DNA of 64,000 bases from Robertmurraya korlensis NBRC 107688 (GCF_001591645.1 NZ_BCVH01000007.1:62001-126000), one strand, 5' to 3'. Positions 1 to 8,887 are shown, counted from the stretch's first letter. Translations and numbers: made by a program. The notes: generated by a model from the sequence alone, not told the origin.

Positions 1-1067
1 CTGATATGTTGTAAGGAGAAATTTCCGTTGACCTGTTTTACCTCTGATTTGTTTTCGTGGTTTTCTACTTCCCCAGCTGTTAATATCTCACCAATTGAAT
101 TCACAGATTCGAGTCCTTTAGCAATAGTAGGGATTAATGTAATCATACTAGATACGGAATTAACTACAGTAGTAAAGTAGGTTTGGTACATAACCACTTC
201 TCCGGGAGTAATAGAGCCTTTAAAGGCCAAAATTCCAGTGAAAACCAAACAGATGATTTGAAATATTTGAAAGCTGGCCCAGCTAACAGAGCCAAATAAA
301 GATTGGATGATATCTAAATGAAATCCTTTCAATAAAATTTGCTGAAATCGATGGTTCAATCGCCGAACCTCTTGCTTTTCAAGCGCATGTGCTCGAGCAA
401 TTGGGACTAATTCAATCATTTCGATTACACGAGCAGAGGTTTCCTCCATTTCTTGGCGAAACTCTGAATTAGAGACTTTGATTTTTTTCCGAAAGATGAC
501 AATGATGAGAGCGGCGATAGGAACGGTTAATAGAAAAAAGAAAAACACAATAGGGCTGTTATATAATGTAATGCCTAACGCCACGATTAGATTTACAAAT
601 ATATTTAAGCTACTAACAAATACTTGTGAGGACAATGTTTGAACAGCTTCTACATCTCTCATTATTTTAGATTGAAGTCGACCGGATTGTATTTCCTTCT
701 GGTAGGGAATGGATAATTCCTGTAGCTTCTTTATAAGAGAAGCACGTAAACCTGATTCGACACTACGGATGGCATAACTATGTAATTTCGTATGATAATA
801 GTTTGTTAGAATATTTTGCAAAACTAAAATGATCATAACAATCGCATTTAAGTAAATGGTGCGAATACCATCTCCAGATGTATTCGTAGCAGCATTAATG
901 ACATTAGCAATTGCAATAGGCATAACCCAAGCTGGAATATGCTTGATAAAAAATAAGATAGCTGAATAAAAAATTCTTACATAATTCCCTTTATATAGAC
1001 CAATTAGAATCTTAAAGGAGTTTTTTTGATTTTTTTGATAGATTTCCTGAACAAGTGAGTCCTTCAA
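1..1067 (-). CDS. ABC exporter, N-terminal membrane domain (partial)
   Basis: Open minus-strand frame that runs off the left edge; about 355 codons are visible. It reads as the six-helix membrane domain of a type I ABC exporter, with long hydrophobic segments and the coupling-helix region (ESGLRASLIKKLQELSIPYQ, about residues 90-110), and ends where the nucleotide-binding domain begins. The Walker motifs lie outside the window. No ATG occurs near the front; a TTG at 1065-1067, 10 bases after a GGGGG ribosome site, is the best start because an in-frame TGA lies just upstream. It sits 66 bp downstream of the acetylesterase gene on the same strand and may be cotranscribed. Substrate unknown; multidrug, lipid or peptide export are all possible. 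Confidence 0.8.
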   Translation of the reverse strand, partial: MKDSLVQEIYQKNQKNSFKILIGLYKGNYVRIFYSAILFFIKHIPAWVMPIAIANVINAATNTSGDGIRTIYLNAIVMIILVLQNILTNYYHTKLHSYAIRSVESGLRASLIKKLQELSIPYQKEIQSGRLQSKIMRDVEAVQTLSSQVFVSSLNIFVNLIVALGITLYNSPIVFFFFLLTVPIAALIIVIFRKKIKVSNSEFRQEMEETSARVIEMIELVPIARAHALEKQEVRRLNHRFQQILLKGFHLDIIQSLFGSVSWASFQIFQIICLVFTGILAFKGSITPGEVVMYQTYFTTVVNSVSSMITLIPTIAKGLESVNSIGEILTAGEVENHENKSEVKQVNGNFSLQHI

Positions 1068-1133
1068 ATTTTTTCAACCCCCTATAGCTGAGGAAGGATA
1101 CAGTGGTTCACACTAATACCCATTGCTTAGCTA

Positions 1134-1817
1134 CTAGTTTAAAAGCTTTTTTAATGGAAGGTCACTGTCCTTGATTGCCTTAACAATTAAATGAGCTATA
1201 GCACGGGCTCCTTTTTCATTAAAGTGGGTATTATCATGAACTCCGTCAGGATAATTTTCTGATTCGCCAGGAGATAAATGTAAAAAGTATGAAATGGAAT
1301 CCTCTTTTCCAATTGAATCCATCCATTCACAGGTTAGCTTATGAATATCTAATACTGGAACTTGATGTTTTTTCGCAAAGTGGAGCATTGCTTCTGGGAA
1401 GTCTCCAATTGACTTGGGATCAACCTTGTCTCCATTAAAGTATCGTCTAGTTACAGGAGTAAGTAATATGGGGTGAGCATTTACCGAACAAGCCACGTCA
1501 ATAAATGCATGTAGGTTGTCTTGATAATCTTTGTAAGGATGCGTTCCTCTTTCAGGGTCTTCAATTTTTTGATCATTATGTCCAAATTGAATAAGTAGGT
1601 AATCTCCTGATCTAATACTATGTTTGATGTTTTCCAAGTGCCCTTCATTAATAAAGGATTTTGTACTTCTTCCATTAATTGCTCGATTTTCCAATCTAAC
1701 ATGCTTCTTAAAATAAGGGTGGAAAGCTTCCCCCCAGCCAGTTTCAGGACGTTTTTCTTGTAGTTTGCTAGAAGCAGTAGAATCTCCAGCTATATATATA
1801 GTGATTTGCCGATCCAT
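1134..1817 (-). CDS. yesT: rhamnogalacturonan acetylesterase, SGNH/GDSL family (YesT/RhgT-like)
   Basis: A 227-residue SGNH hydrolase with all blocks: GDSTAS at 11-16 (nucleophile Ser13), block II glycine in INGRSTKSF (Gly49), GHND at 79-82 (Asn81) and the closing DNTH at 195-198 (Asp and His of the triad). These blocks and the length match rhamnogalacturonan acetylesterases such as B. subtilis YesT/RhgT, which remove acetyl groups from the pectin backbone. No signal peptide is visible, so action in the cytoplasm on imported oligomers is likely. A strong AAAGGAGG site lies 8 bases before the ATG. It is divergent from the yesS-like regulator, and the region between them holds two operator-like dyads. 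Function is secure at family level; exact substrate is inferred from the pectin context. Confidence 0.88.
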   Translation of the reverse strand: MDRQITIYIAGDSTASSKLQEKRPETGWGEAFHPYFKKHVRLENRAINGRSTKSFINEGHLENIKHSIRSGDYLLIQFGHNDQKIEDPERGTHPYKDYQDNLHAFIDVACSVNAHPILLTPVTRRYFNGDKVDPKSIGDFPEAMLHFAKKHQVPVLDIHKLTCEWMDSIGKEDSISYFLHLSPGESENYPDGVHDNTHFNEKGARAIAHLIVKAIKDSDLPLKKLLN

Positions 1818-1847
1818 ATGGTATTCCTCCTTTTAGTAACATAATTA

Positions 1848-1861
1848 TGTACACGTTAACA
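1848..1861. promoter_or_regulatory. operator-like dyad, TGTACACGTTAACA
   Basis: This 14-mer is an imperfect copy of the perfect palindrome at 1955-1970, with two mismatches in the core TGTTAACGTTAACA. It lies just upstream of the acetylesterase gene. Two copies about 107 bp apart between divergent genes suggest cooperative binding by a LacI-type regulator (central CG). No LacI-family gene is in the window, so the binder is unknown. Confidence 0.45.
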
Positions 1862-1954
1862 ATTTTATGTTCCTTCATAAAATTGAATGTTTGGATTGAA
1901 CCAATAAATAAATAAGTTGTAAAATTGAGTAATAGTTCAATTTTATATTATATA

Positions 1955-1970
1955 ATGTTAACGTTAACAT
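1955..1970. promoter_or_regulatory. perfect 16-bp palindrome ATGTTAACGTTAACAT, operator-like
   Basis: A perfect 16-bp palindrome with a central CG, the pattern of LacI/GalR-family operators. It lies between the divergent acetylesterase and YesS-like genes, about 190 bp before the preferred yesS start. A degenerate copy sits at 1848-1861. It differs from a cre box because the arms are GTTAA rather than GAAA. A pectin regulator such as KdgR is one candidate binder, but that is inference. Confidence 0.55.
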
Positions 1971-2088
1971 CCAGGTGAAAAAGTGTCAATCATTGATAAA
2001 TATGAAACTAAAAGATCAGTTACATGGTTTTGTAACTTATGGTAATATGTAGATATTATATAACTCGGACTAATAGTAAAAACATAAA

Positions 2089-2102
2089 TGATAGCGCTTT
2101 CC
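2089..2102. promoter_or_regulatory. possible cre box upstream of yesS-like gene
   Basis: TGATAGCGCTTTCC matches the CcpA consensus TGWAANCGNTNWCA except at two positions. It lies 42 bp before the TTG start preferred for the regulator. If the longer frame from 2039 were the true protein this site would be inside coding sequence. Confidence 0.35.
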
Positions 2103-2143
2103 CTACCTTAGTTAGGAAAAAACTTTTTAAAGGAGTGAACTTT

Positions 2144-4366
2144 TTGAGGAAATCCAGAGTGTTTTACAAACTGTTTATCCCATTTTTCCTATTAGGAATA
2201 GGACTTGTTGTAGGATTTAGTATATTTATCTATAATTCTACTTACAACTCAGTAGAGGAAAGCTTCTTAAAGGATAAGAAAAATTATACAAGGCAAATCT
2301 TAAACAATGTTGAACAAAAAGTAAGAACAATCGAATATGGATATACCGCTTATAGCTCTACATCAAATTTTGAACAGATCTTTATGCATCCCATGACGGA
2401 AAAGGATTTTGAAACGTATCGAGATATAAAAAAGGAAATGAGCTATATAGAGATGATAGGGATCGAAGGGAGCAAATACAGTTTAGTAAGCTTGGAGCAG
2501 GAATGGGGCATAGTTGATGGTTCATTAAAAAGGCTAACCACTAATCAAATAGCGGAATATAAAGATACGTATATTTCTAGTGATACCAATGGTCTCTTCT
2601 GGAAACCGACAGAATCAGGTATAGAAATGGTTATGGCCCTTCCTATGTATAAAAGGGAGAAGTTTGCTTTAGGTATTTCTAATATCCCTAGAAGGAGTAT
2701 TAATCAAATCGTTGGTGATAAAAATAATTTGGTAGAAATTTATAATAAAAAAGATCAACTGCTATACTCCAATAAGATGAAAGTTAGCGAAGTAACAACA
2801 GAAACATTTAAGCAATTTAAAGAAGTGGCAAAGGGTATCAATGGTCCGGATGTGCTAACAACTGAAGATGGGAAGAAATATGTATTTATGCAGTCCGAGT
2901 ACAATCAATGGCTGTATGTGGTTGAAATTGATGAAAAAGAGATTGGGAGCATTATTCATAATACAAGAGTAGGTCTATGTGTTGTTTCAGCTCTCCTAAT
3001 TTTATTGGTCGGCATTATTTCATATCTATCATCCGAATCGTTCTCACGTCCGATAAAGAAAATACAAGAAAAATTAGCCGTTCATGGTGTAAATCAAAAA
3101 CAAAATGAACTATTACTTTTGGCAGATTCAGTAGACAAAATAGTTGGTCAAAATAAGAGTTTGACTACTAGTTTATCAATGCAAAAACCACAACTAGAAA
3201 CTTTATTTGTTTTAAGCTTGTTTAGAAAGCGAATATCGGAAATAGAAATAACGAACCGTTTAGAACAACTTGGACATCAATATAAGAAGGAAAAGGTATA
3301 TTATACAGGCCTAATTCAAATGGACAACATGGAAGATCAGAAAATAGGGGATAAAAATCTGTTTTTACTGGCCATAAATAATTTGGTAGAAGAGGTCGTT
3401 CCAAAAGAAGAGCGTCTCATTCCCATTGTATTAAACGATGAAATGCAAGCAACAATTTTTATATTAGATAACAATGATGAAGAGGCGGAGCGTCGCATCA
3501 TAAAATATTATGAACATATTCAGGCTGCTGTAAAGAAATCACTTAATATGGTAATTAGCGTTGGAATTAGCCCTGAATATCATTCTTTAATAGATAGTAA
3601 AAAGGCGGTTGATTTGGCCAAAGAATCTCTTCATTATCGTGTGAACGTTGGTACTGAGTCGATCATTTTTTACAATGATATTGCTTCTATGCTAAATGAA
3701 GCTTCTATATCAAAATTTCCGGTGGAATTGCTAAATGAGTTATTGAATGCGATTCGATCTGGAGATGAGGAGGACGTAATGCGTTTGGTTGACCTCCTTG
3801 TAGAAGAGATTTTCCGATTAAATAAGAATCCTATCAGTCTAGGAGTTACCTTAATACGGGTGATTAATGAGCTTGTACAGTTAGGACAACTTCTAGGTGC
3901 AGAATCGAAAATCTTTGAAAATATTAAGAAGCTTTACCAAGCAGCTATCAATGCCTATTACCCTGAAAAAATAAAGGAAATGTTAATCCATGATTTAGTT
4001 AAACCAGTCATTATTAGTACTCACGATAAAACGGAAAGAGGTTTTAAATCACTTTCTGACAAAATCGCCTATATTGTACAAACCGAATACGATCAGGAGA
4101 TTTCCCTTGAAATAATTGCGGAACGCTTGCATTATAACCCCAACTATTTAAGCAATGTATTCAAAAAAGAACATGGAGAAAATTTTGTAGATTACTTAAT
4201 GAACTATAGGCTACAAATGGCGCAAACTTGGCTTAAGGAAACAGATCTAGCTGTAAAAGATATTGCTGAACGGTTACAGTATAGGAATTCTCAGAACTTT
4301 ATTCGATTCTTTAAGAAGAAATTAGGAATAACTCCTGGTGATTATCGTAAGGAATATACTCAATAA
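2144..4366 (+). CDS. yesS: membrane-anchored AraC-family transcriptional regulator (YesS-like)
   Basis: About 740 residues from a TTG start 8 bases after AAAGGAG; the frame is open back to 2039, but that longer start has no ribosome site. Order: membrane helix near residues 10-32, an extracytoplasmic sensor of roughly 240 residues, a second helix near 275-296, a HAMP-like and central linker region, then two AraC helix-turn-helix motifs in the last 110 residues (IAERLHYNPNYLSNVFKK and IAERLQYRNSQNFIRFFKKK). This is the layout of B. subtilis YesS (761 residues), tied to rhamnogalacturonan genes. It likely senses a pectin fragment outside and activates the neighbouring importer and enzyme genes. 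A bidirectional terminator follows. Function is sure at family level; the ligand is inferred. Confidence 0.85.
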   Translation: MRKSRVFYKLFIPFFLLGIGLVVGFSIFIYNSTYNSVEESFLKDKKNYTRQILNNVEQKVRTIEYGYTAYSSTSNFEQIFMHPMTEKDFETYRDIKKEMSYIEMIGIEGSKYSLVSLEQEWGIVDGSLKRLTTNQIAEYKDTYISSDTNGLFWKPTESGIEMVMALPMYKREKFALGISNIPRRSINQIVGDKNNLVEIYNKKDQLLYSNKMKVSEVTTETFKQFKEVAKGINGPDVLTTEDGKKYVFMQSEYNQWLYVVEIDEKEIGSIIHNTRVGLCVVSALLILLVGIISYLSSESFSRPIKKIQEKLAVHGVNQKQNELLLLADSVDKIVGQNKSLTTSLSMQKPQLETLFVLSLFRKRISEIEITNRLEQLGHQYKKEKVYYTGLIQMDNMEDQKIGDKNLFLLAINNLVEEVVPKEERLIPIVLNDEMQATIFILDNNDEEAERRIIKYYEHIQAAVKKSLNMVISVGISPEYHSLIDSKKAVDLAKESLHYRVNVGTESIIFYNDIASMLNEASISKFPVELLNELLNAIRSGDEEDVMRLVDLLVEEIFRLNKNPISLGVTLIRVINELVQLGQLLGAESKIFENIKKLYQAAINAYYPEKIKEMLIHDLVKPVIISTHDKTERGFKSLSDKIAYIVQTEYDQEISLEIIAERLHYNPNYLSNVFKKEHGENFVDYLMNYRLQMAQTWLKETDLAVKDIAERLQYRNSQNFIRFFKKKLGITPGDYRKEYTQ

Positions 4367-4400
4367 AAAGAGACGGAATATTCCCTCTTCTCTTCACAAA

Positions 4401-4433
4401 GAAAAAGCTTCTGTTTCCAGCAGAAGCTTTTTC
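4401..4433. terminator. bidirectional rho-independent terminator
   Basis: A 13-bp perfect stem (GAAAAAGCTTCTG with its complement) and a 7-base loop lies between the convergent yesS-like and yesQ-like genes. A/T runs on both sides suit termination from either direction. Confidence 0.85.
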
Positions 4434-4442
4434 TTATATTCA

Positions 4443-5327
4443 TTATCCTTTTACTGACCCAACGAGAGCACCCTTGACGAAGTATTTTTGAACGAAAGGG
4501 TAAGCAATTAACATAGGAACGGTAGCAATCACAATGACCGCCATCTTAATGGTTTGAGCAGGTGGGACCACGTCTACAGAAGAACCTTCCGCTTGCATCC
4601 CACTTGATACGATGACAATTTGGCGAAGCAAAACCTGTACCGGCCATTTGGTAGAATCATTTATATAAAGAATCGCTGTCATATACGTATTCCAATACGT
4701 AACGGCATAAAACAGGGAAATGGTTGCTATTGATGGGAGAGCAAGCGGTAGCATGATTTTAAGAAAGACTCCAAAATCAGTGCAGCCATCCATTTTTGCT
4801 GATTCCTCCAAACTATCCGGCAGTGCTTGAAAAAAGTTTCGCATGATTATTAGATTAAAAGCGTTTATGGCAACTGGTAAAATTAATGACCAATAGGAAT
4901 CAATTAGCCCGACATACTTAACGACTAGGAAGGTAGGGATCATTCCCCCGCTAAATAGCATTGAAAATACCACAATAAAATTAAAGAAATTTCTACCTAG
5001 CAAGTATTTACGTGATAACCCATAGGCCATTAACGCTGTAAGAACCATACTAACCAAAGTACCAATTCCAGTTACTCCTATGGAGACTGCTAATGATTTG
5101 AAAATGGTTGGTGTTGATAATATATAGCGATAGGCGTCCAACGAGAAGGTAGTTGGAAATAAAATGAATCTCTTTGCGACAACCTCCTGGGTGGATGCAA
5201 AAGAACTCGAGATCACATTTACAAATGGAAGTAAGCAAGCGAGAGCAATTAGTACTAAAATACTTCCATTTATAATAGGAAACAAACCGCCTCCTTTCTT
5301 CTTTTTCTGCGTTTTGAATTTGTTCAT
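4443..5327 (-). CDS. yesQ: carbohydrate ABC transporter permease (YesQ/LplC-like)
   Basis: A 294-residue inner-membrane permease with six predicted helices and the EAA loop that contacts the ATPase (EESAKMDGCTDFGVFLKIML, followed by LP). It belongs to the CUT1 permease family of B. subtilis YesQ/LplC and pairs with the permease at 5626 and the binding protein at 7274. The frame is open to 5342, but the start at 5327 is preceded by GAGGAGG, so the shorter form is preferred. It is on the opposite strand from its partner permease, unlike the collinear B. subtilis yes operon. No ATPase gene is present, so a shared MsmX-type ATPase elsewhere is probable (inference). Confidence 0.88.
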   Translation of the reverse strand: MNKFKTQKKKKGGGLFPIINGSILVLIALACLLPFVNVISSSFASTQEVVAKRFILFPTTFSLDAYRYILSTPTIFKSLAVSIGVTGIGTLVSMVLTALMAYGLSRKYLLGRNFFNFIVVFSMLFSGGMIPTFLVVKYVGLIDSYWSLILPVAINAFNLIIMRNFFQALPDSLEESAKMDGCTDFGVFLKIMLPLALPSIATISLFYAVTYWNTYMTAILYINDSTKWPVQVLLRQIVIVSSGMQAEGSSVDVVPPAQTIKMAVIVIATVPMLIAYPFVQKYFVKGALVGSVKG

Positions 5328-5391
5328 ACAAATCCTCCTCATTGAATTGTTTTATATAATAATAGGTACTTTTACCGTAACATCAGCTAGC

Positions 5392-5407
5392 GATTACGTA
5401 TATAATC
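5392..5407. promoter_or_regulatory. imperfect dyad GATTACGTATATAATC
   Basis: GATTA/TAATC arms around a TA-rich centre, upstream of the divergent permease genes. A related sequence, GATTATGTACGTAATT, lies at 5550-5565, and part of the motif (ATTATGTAC) recurs at 1845-1853. These could be sites for the YesS-like activator. The motif is AT-rich, so chance is a real alternative. Confidence 0.3.
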
Positions 5408-5432
5408 AGTATCCCACAACTGGAGGATGACG

Positions 5433-5446
5433 AGAAAGCGCTTTCT
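5433..5446. promoter_or_regulatory. cre-like palindrome AGAAAGCGCTTTCT
   Basis: A perfect 14-bp palindrome that fits the CcpA consensus TGWAANCGNTNWCA apart from the terminal bases. It lies between the divergent importer genes, where catabolite repression of a sugar importer would be expected. Its distance from either start (about 105 and 180 bp) means it may overlap a promoter not resolved here. Confidence 0.6.
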
Positions 5447-5625
5447 TACCTTTGTTAATAATCCGAAACTAAATAAAGTGATCTTTCTGGTGGATTCTAG
5501 GGCTAGAAACACAGCAAACAAGCTGTTGTGTAAGCGTAATTATAAAATGATTATGTACGTAATTTATCCATTTAAGTATGCTTGAAGCAAGAAAGAAAAC
5601 AAAATCGTAACAAGGGGGGAGAAAA

Positions 5626-6603
5626 ATGGAAGGTGCTGTGAAGCAGGAAGATCATACTTTACCGATATTGTCTTCAAAGCAGCAAAAAGTTTTAAAAAGA
5701 CAAAAACTCTTTGCGGGAATGAAAACGAATAAAATTCTATATCTTATGATTCTTCCTGGAGTACTCTACTTTCTTATCTTTAAGTACTTACCAATGGCTG
5801 GTCTCATCATTGCGTTTCAAGATTATCAGCCGTATTTAGGGATCTTTGGAAGTCCGTGGGTTGGATTTAAACATTTTATTCGTCTATTTACGGAACCAAC
5901 TTTTTTTATGTTATTAAGAAATACGTTAATATTGTTCGCATTGAATCTGGTCATCTTTTTTCCACTACCAATCATTGTTGCACTCATGTTGAATGAAGTT
6001 AGGAATAAGTACTTTAAAGCAGGAATTCAAACAATCATTTATATTCCACATTTTATGTCCTGGGTAATCATTGTTTCCATCAGTTTTATATTCTTAAATG
6101 TTGATGGGGGAATTATTAATGAGTTCTTAGCTTTAATAGGCTTAGAGAAAATTAGTTTTTTAACTTCACCTGATTGGACAAGAACCGTATATATTAGCCA
6201 AATTATTTGGAAGGAATTAGGTTGGTCTACTATCATCTATTTAGCTGCTATTACTGCGGTTGATACCCAATTATATGAAGCGGCTGAAATGGATGGGGCG
6301 GGACGTCTTCGTAAAACCTGGCATGTTACCTTGCCTGCCATTCGCCCGGTAATTATTACTCTATTAATTTTGAAAATAGGCAGTACCTTAGATTTAGGAT
6401 TTGAGCATATGTATCTGTTGCTTAATTCACTAAATCGAAATGTAGCAGAAATTTTTGATACGTATATTTACACGGCAGGGTTAAAAAACGGTCAGCTTAG
6501 CTTTAGTACCGCTGTTGGTTTATTTAAAGGAATTGTTGGATTGGTTTTAGTTATTTTATCCAATAAATTAGCGAAGAAATTTGGAGAAGATGGCGTGTAT
6601 TAA
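5626..6603 (+). CDS. yesP: carbohydrate ABC transporter permease (YesP/LplB-like)
   Basis: A 325-residue permease with a charged N-terminal stretch, six predicted helices and an EAA loop (YEAAEMDGAGRLRKTWHVTL, followed by P). It belongs to the CUT1 family of B. subtilis YesP and LplB and forms the membrane channel with the divergent permease at 4443. The start follows a GGGGGGAG site by 7 bases. The DUF624 gene begins 21 bp downstream and the solute-binding lipoprotein follows, so these form one transcript. The role in uptake of rhamnogalacturonan or galacturonan oligomers is inferred from the enzymes that follow; the family itself is clear. Confidence 0.9.
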   Translation: MEGAVKQEDHTLPILSSKQQKVLKRQKLFAGMKTNKILYLMILPGVLYFLIFKYLPMAGLIIAFQDYQPYLGIFGSPWVGFKHFIRLFTEPTFFMLLRNTLILFALNLVIFFPLPIIVALMLNEVRNKYFKAGIQTIIYIPHFMSWVIIVSISFIFLNVDGGIINEFLALIGLEKISFLTSPDWTRTVYISQIIWKELGWSTIIYLAAITAVDTQLYEAAEMDGAGRLRKTWHVTLPAIRPVIITLLILKIGSTLDLGFEHMYLLLNSLNRNVAEIFDTYIYTAGLKNGQLSFSTAVGLFKGIVGLVLVILSNKLAKKFGEDGVY

Positions 6604-6624
6604 ATGAAGTAGGAGAGGGTAACC

Positions 6625-7305
6625 ATGCTGAAGTCAGTTGAAAAAGTAAATCATTTCTTAACGATCATCCTAAACCTCGTGTATGTGAATTTTTTATGGG
6701 TTCTCTTTACTTTATTAGGATTGATTCTATTCGGAATTGGCCCCTCTACTTACGCCTTAGTGAGCATTTGTAGACAATGGATTCGTGGGAATCAAAACGT
6801 ATCCGTTTTCAAAACTTTTTGGAAGTATTACAAAGAGAACTTTAAGGAATCTGTTATCGTCAGTTGGCTCTATTTAGCTGTTGGAGTCATTTTAACTGTT
6901 GATTTACTGTATGTTACCAACTGGTATGGAAGAGCTGCTTTATTTGTTATAAGCTTCATGTATTTGTTATCACTCGTTTATATTTTTCCTATCATGGCTC
7001 ATTATGATTGGAAAGGCATGTTCTTTAAGATTAGAATGTCTTTTCTATTCGGTGTAGCTTGTCTGCAATATTCACTTGTATTAGGTTTTGTGTTAGGTGT
7101 TTTTTATTGGGTAGTAACTAACTTTTTTCCTGGCGTCCTTACCTTTTTCGGTATGAGTTTCTTATTCTATCTGATTACTTGGACGGCAAACCAAGTATTT
7201 ACTAGAATGGAAATAGCAAATGGAGAAGAGCTGAGGAAACATATTAATTATGAAAATGAAAAGGGGAATAGGGATGAAAAAACGCATGAATTCAAAGTTA
7301 GCTAG
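6625..7305 (+). CDS. yesL: DUF624 membrane protein (YesL-like)
   Basis: A 226-residue protein with about four to five hydrophobic helices and a conserved N-terminal region (FGIGPSTYALVSICRQW) typical of DUF624/YesL proteins. These are regularly encoded beside CUT1 sugar importers in Bacillales. Their biochemical role is not established; helping transporter assembly or regulation has been suggested by context only. It follows the permease by 21 bp with an AGGAGAGGG site and overlaps the start of the binding-protein gene by 32 bases, which points to translational coupling. Confidence 0.82.
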   Translation: MLKSVEKVNHFLTIILNLVYVNFLWVLFTLLGLILFGIGPSTYALVSICRQWIRGNQNVSVFKTFWKYYKENFKESVIVSWLYLAVGVILTVDLLYVTNWYGRAALFVISFMYLLSLVYIFPIMAHYDWKGMFFKIRMSFLFGVACLQYSLVLGFVLGVFYWVVTNFFPGVLTFFGMSFLFYLITWTANQVFTRMEIANGEELRKHINYENEKGNRDEKTHEFKVS

Positions 7306-8785
7306 TATTAGTTTGGCAAGTATGTTGTTAATGGCAGGTTGCAGTGATTCAACTTCTGGTAGCAAATCCTCTGAGGGAGAAAAGGATAACAACAGTAAAA
7401 CTGAAATTACATGGTTAAACGTATTGCATACGGCATCTCCTCCTACTGACACTGTATTAGATCTGATTGAACAAAAAACGAATACAGAAATTAGTTTCTC
7501 ATGGATACCAGATGCTTCTAAGGAAGAGCGTATTAATACAGCATTAGCATCTGATTCTCTAGCAGATATTGTTACATTGACGATTTTAGAGAATTCCTCT
7601 GTCCGCAATGCATTAAAATCAGGAATGTTCTGGAACGTGGAAGAGTACTTAGATGAATATCCAAATTTAAAGGCAATCTCAGAGGAGACACGTAAGTCAG
7701 CGTCGATTGAAGGAAAGCTGTATGGGATTCCTTTTCAAAAGGACAAAGCAAGAAATGGTGTGGTTATTCGAAAAGATTGGTTAGAGAAAGTGGGTCTATC
7801 TGTTCCTAAAACAACCGACGAACTGATGGAAGTTGCGAAAGCGTTTACAGAAAAAGATCCTGATGGAAATGGAAAAAATGATACGACAGGTTTTATGGAT
7901 CGAAGTGATTTGATTTACGGTGCATTTAAAACACTAGGTTCCTATTTCGGAACACCAAATAATTGGCAAGTGGATAGCAAAGGGAATTTTCAAGCTGAGT
8001 TTGAAACAGATGAATATATCGAAACGATGGATTATATGAAAGAACTTTACGAAAACGGTTGGATTAACAAGGATTTTGCAGTAACAGCAAAAACGGATCA
8101 ACAACAAAATTTTGCTCAAGGTAAAGCAGGTATTTATGTTGGAGCCTTGTTTGATGCAAAAAATCTACAGACGATGGGTGCAGGAATTCAGGATAATATG
8201 GAATTAGCGTTAGTAAATGATATGGTTTCTGATACAAATCCTGACAGAGCCATTTGGTCTGCAGGGAACGGAATTGGCGGATTAATTGCATTCCCTCGTT
8301 CAGAAGTTAAGGACGAGGCCGAGCTAAAACGAGTCTTACAGTTTGTGAACGATTTATTAGAACCAGAAATCTATACGTTAATGACCTATGGGGTCGAAGG
8401 AACGCATTACAAGCTGAATGAGGAAGGGGCCTATGAAATTATTAATCAGGATTTATGGCAGCAAGAAGTTCAACCGTTTGCCGCATCTCGTCCAAAAGAA
8501 ACTGGATATGGTCTAAAAGATCCTAATCCGATTAAAACGGAAGCAGATGAGAAGATAGCTGAAAATGAAAAATATGCTGTCTTTAACCCTGCATTTCCAT
8601 TAGAATCTCCAACCTTTACGACGCAAGGGTCGGAATTACAAAAGGTTATTACCGACGCAACTTATCGATATATTTTAGGTGAAATTTCTCTTGCTGACTT
8701 TAAAGATGCAGTTAAGAGCTGGAATGAACAAGGCGGAAAAGCGATTAAAGAGGAATATAAGTCAGCGTACAAAGAAGCGAACTAA
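7274..8785 (+). CDS. yesO: extracellular solute-binding lipoprotein (YesO/LplA-like)
   Basis: A 503-residue family 1 solute-binding protein. A lipoprotein signal ends in LLMAGC, with the cysteine near residue 23, followed by a polar linker, so it should be lipid-anchored outside the membrane. The start at 7274 follows AAGGGG by 7 bases; the longer frame from 7250 lacks a good site. Length and context match the LplA/YesO group, which binds oligosaccharides for CUT1 importers. It overlaps the DUF624 gene and is followed by a strong hairpin without a T-run (8793-8833), of the kind often found after highly expressed binding proteins. Ligand is inferred: unsaturated or saturated pectin oligomers. 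Confidence 0.88.
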   Translation: MKKRMNSKLASISLASMLLMAGCSDSTSGSKSSEGEKDNNSKTEITWLNVLHTASPPTDTVLDLIEQKTNTEISFSWIPDASKEERINTALASDSLADIVTLTILENSSVRNALKSGMFWNVEEYLDEYPNLKAISEETRKSASIEGKLYGIPFQKDKARNGVVIRKDWLEKVGLSVPKTTDELMEVAKAFTEKDPDGNGKNDTTGFMDRSDLIYGAFKTLGSYFGTPNNWQVDSKGNFQAEFETDEYIETMDYMKELYENGWINKDFAVTAKTDQQQNFAQGKAGIYVGALFDAKNLQTMGAGIQDNMELALVNDMVSDTNPDRAIWSAGNGIGGLIAFPRSEVKDEAELKRVLQFVNDLLEPEIYTLMTYGVEGTHYKLNEEGAYEIINQDLWQQEVQPFAASRPKETGYGLKDPNPIKTEADEKIAENEKYAVFNPAFPLESPTFTTQGSELQKVITDATYRYILGEISLADFKDAVKSWNEQGGKAIKEEYKSAYKEAN

Positions 8786-8792
8786 TGAAAAT

Positions 8793-8833
8793 GGGGGTTT
8801 TTCTATTGGGTATTATTCAATAGAAATACCTCC
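8793..8833 (+). other. intercistronic hairpin after binding-protein gene
   Basis: GGGGGTTTTTCTATTG pairs with CAATAGAAATACCTCC across an 8-9 base loop, with few mismatches. No T-run follows, so it probably stabilises the 5' mRNA or attenuates rather than terminates. Confidence 0.6.
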
Positions 8834-8887
8834 ATTCTATATCTTAACCTATGTATGAAGAGTATTTAAAAAAGGAGATGGGTAGTT

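Noticed and set aside
2039-2143. 35-residue N-terminal extension of the YesS-like regulator
   Set aside because: No ribosome site; polar residues before the first membrane helix do not fit the family; the TTG at 2144 has AAAGGAG.
5164-5430. 88-residue plus-strand frame overlapping the yesQ-like start
   Set aside because: Mostly antisense to the permease gene, without ribosome site or recognisable product.
7162-7608. 148-residue antisense frame over the binding-protein start
   Set aside because: Shadow of the DUF624 and binding-protein genes; serine-rich translation with no ribosome site.
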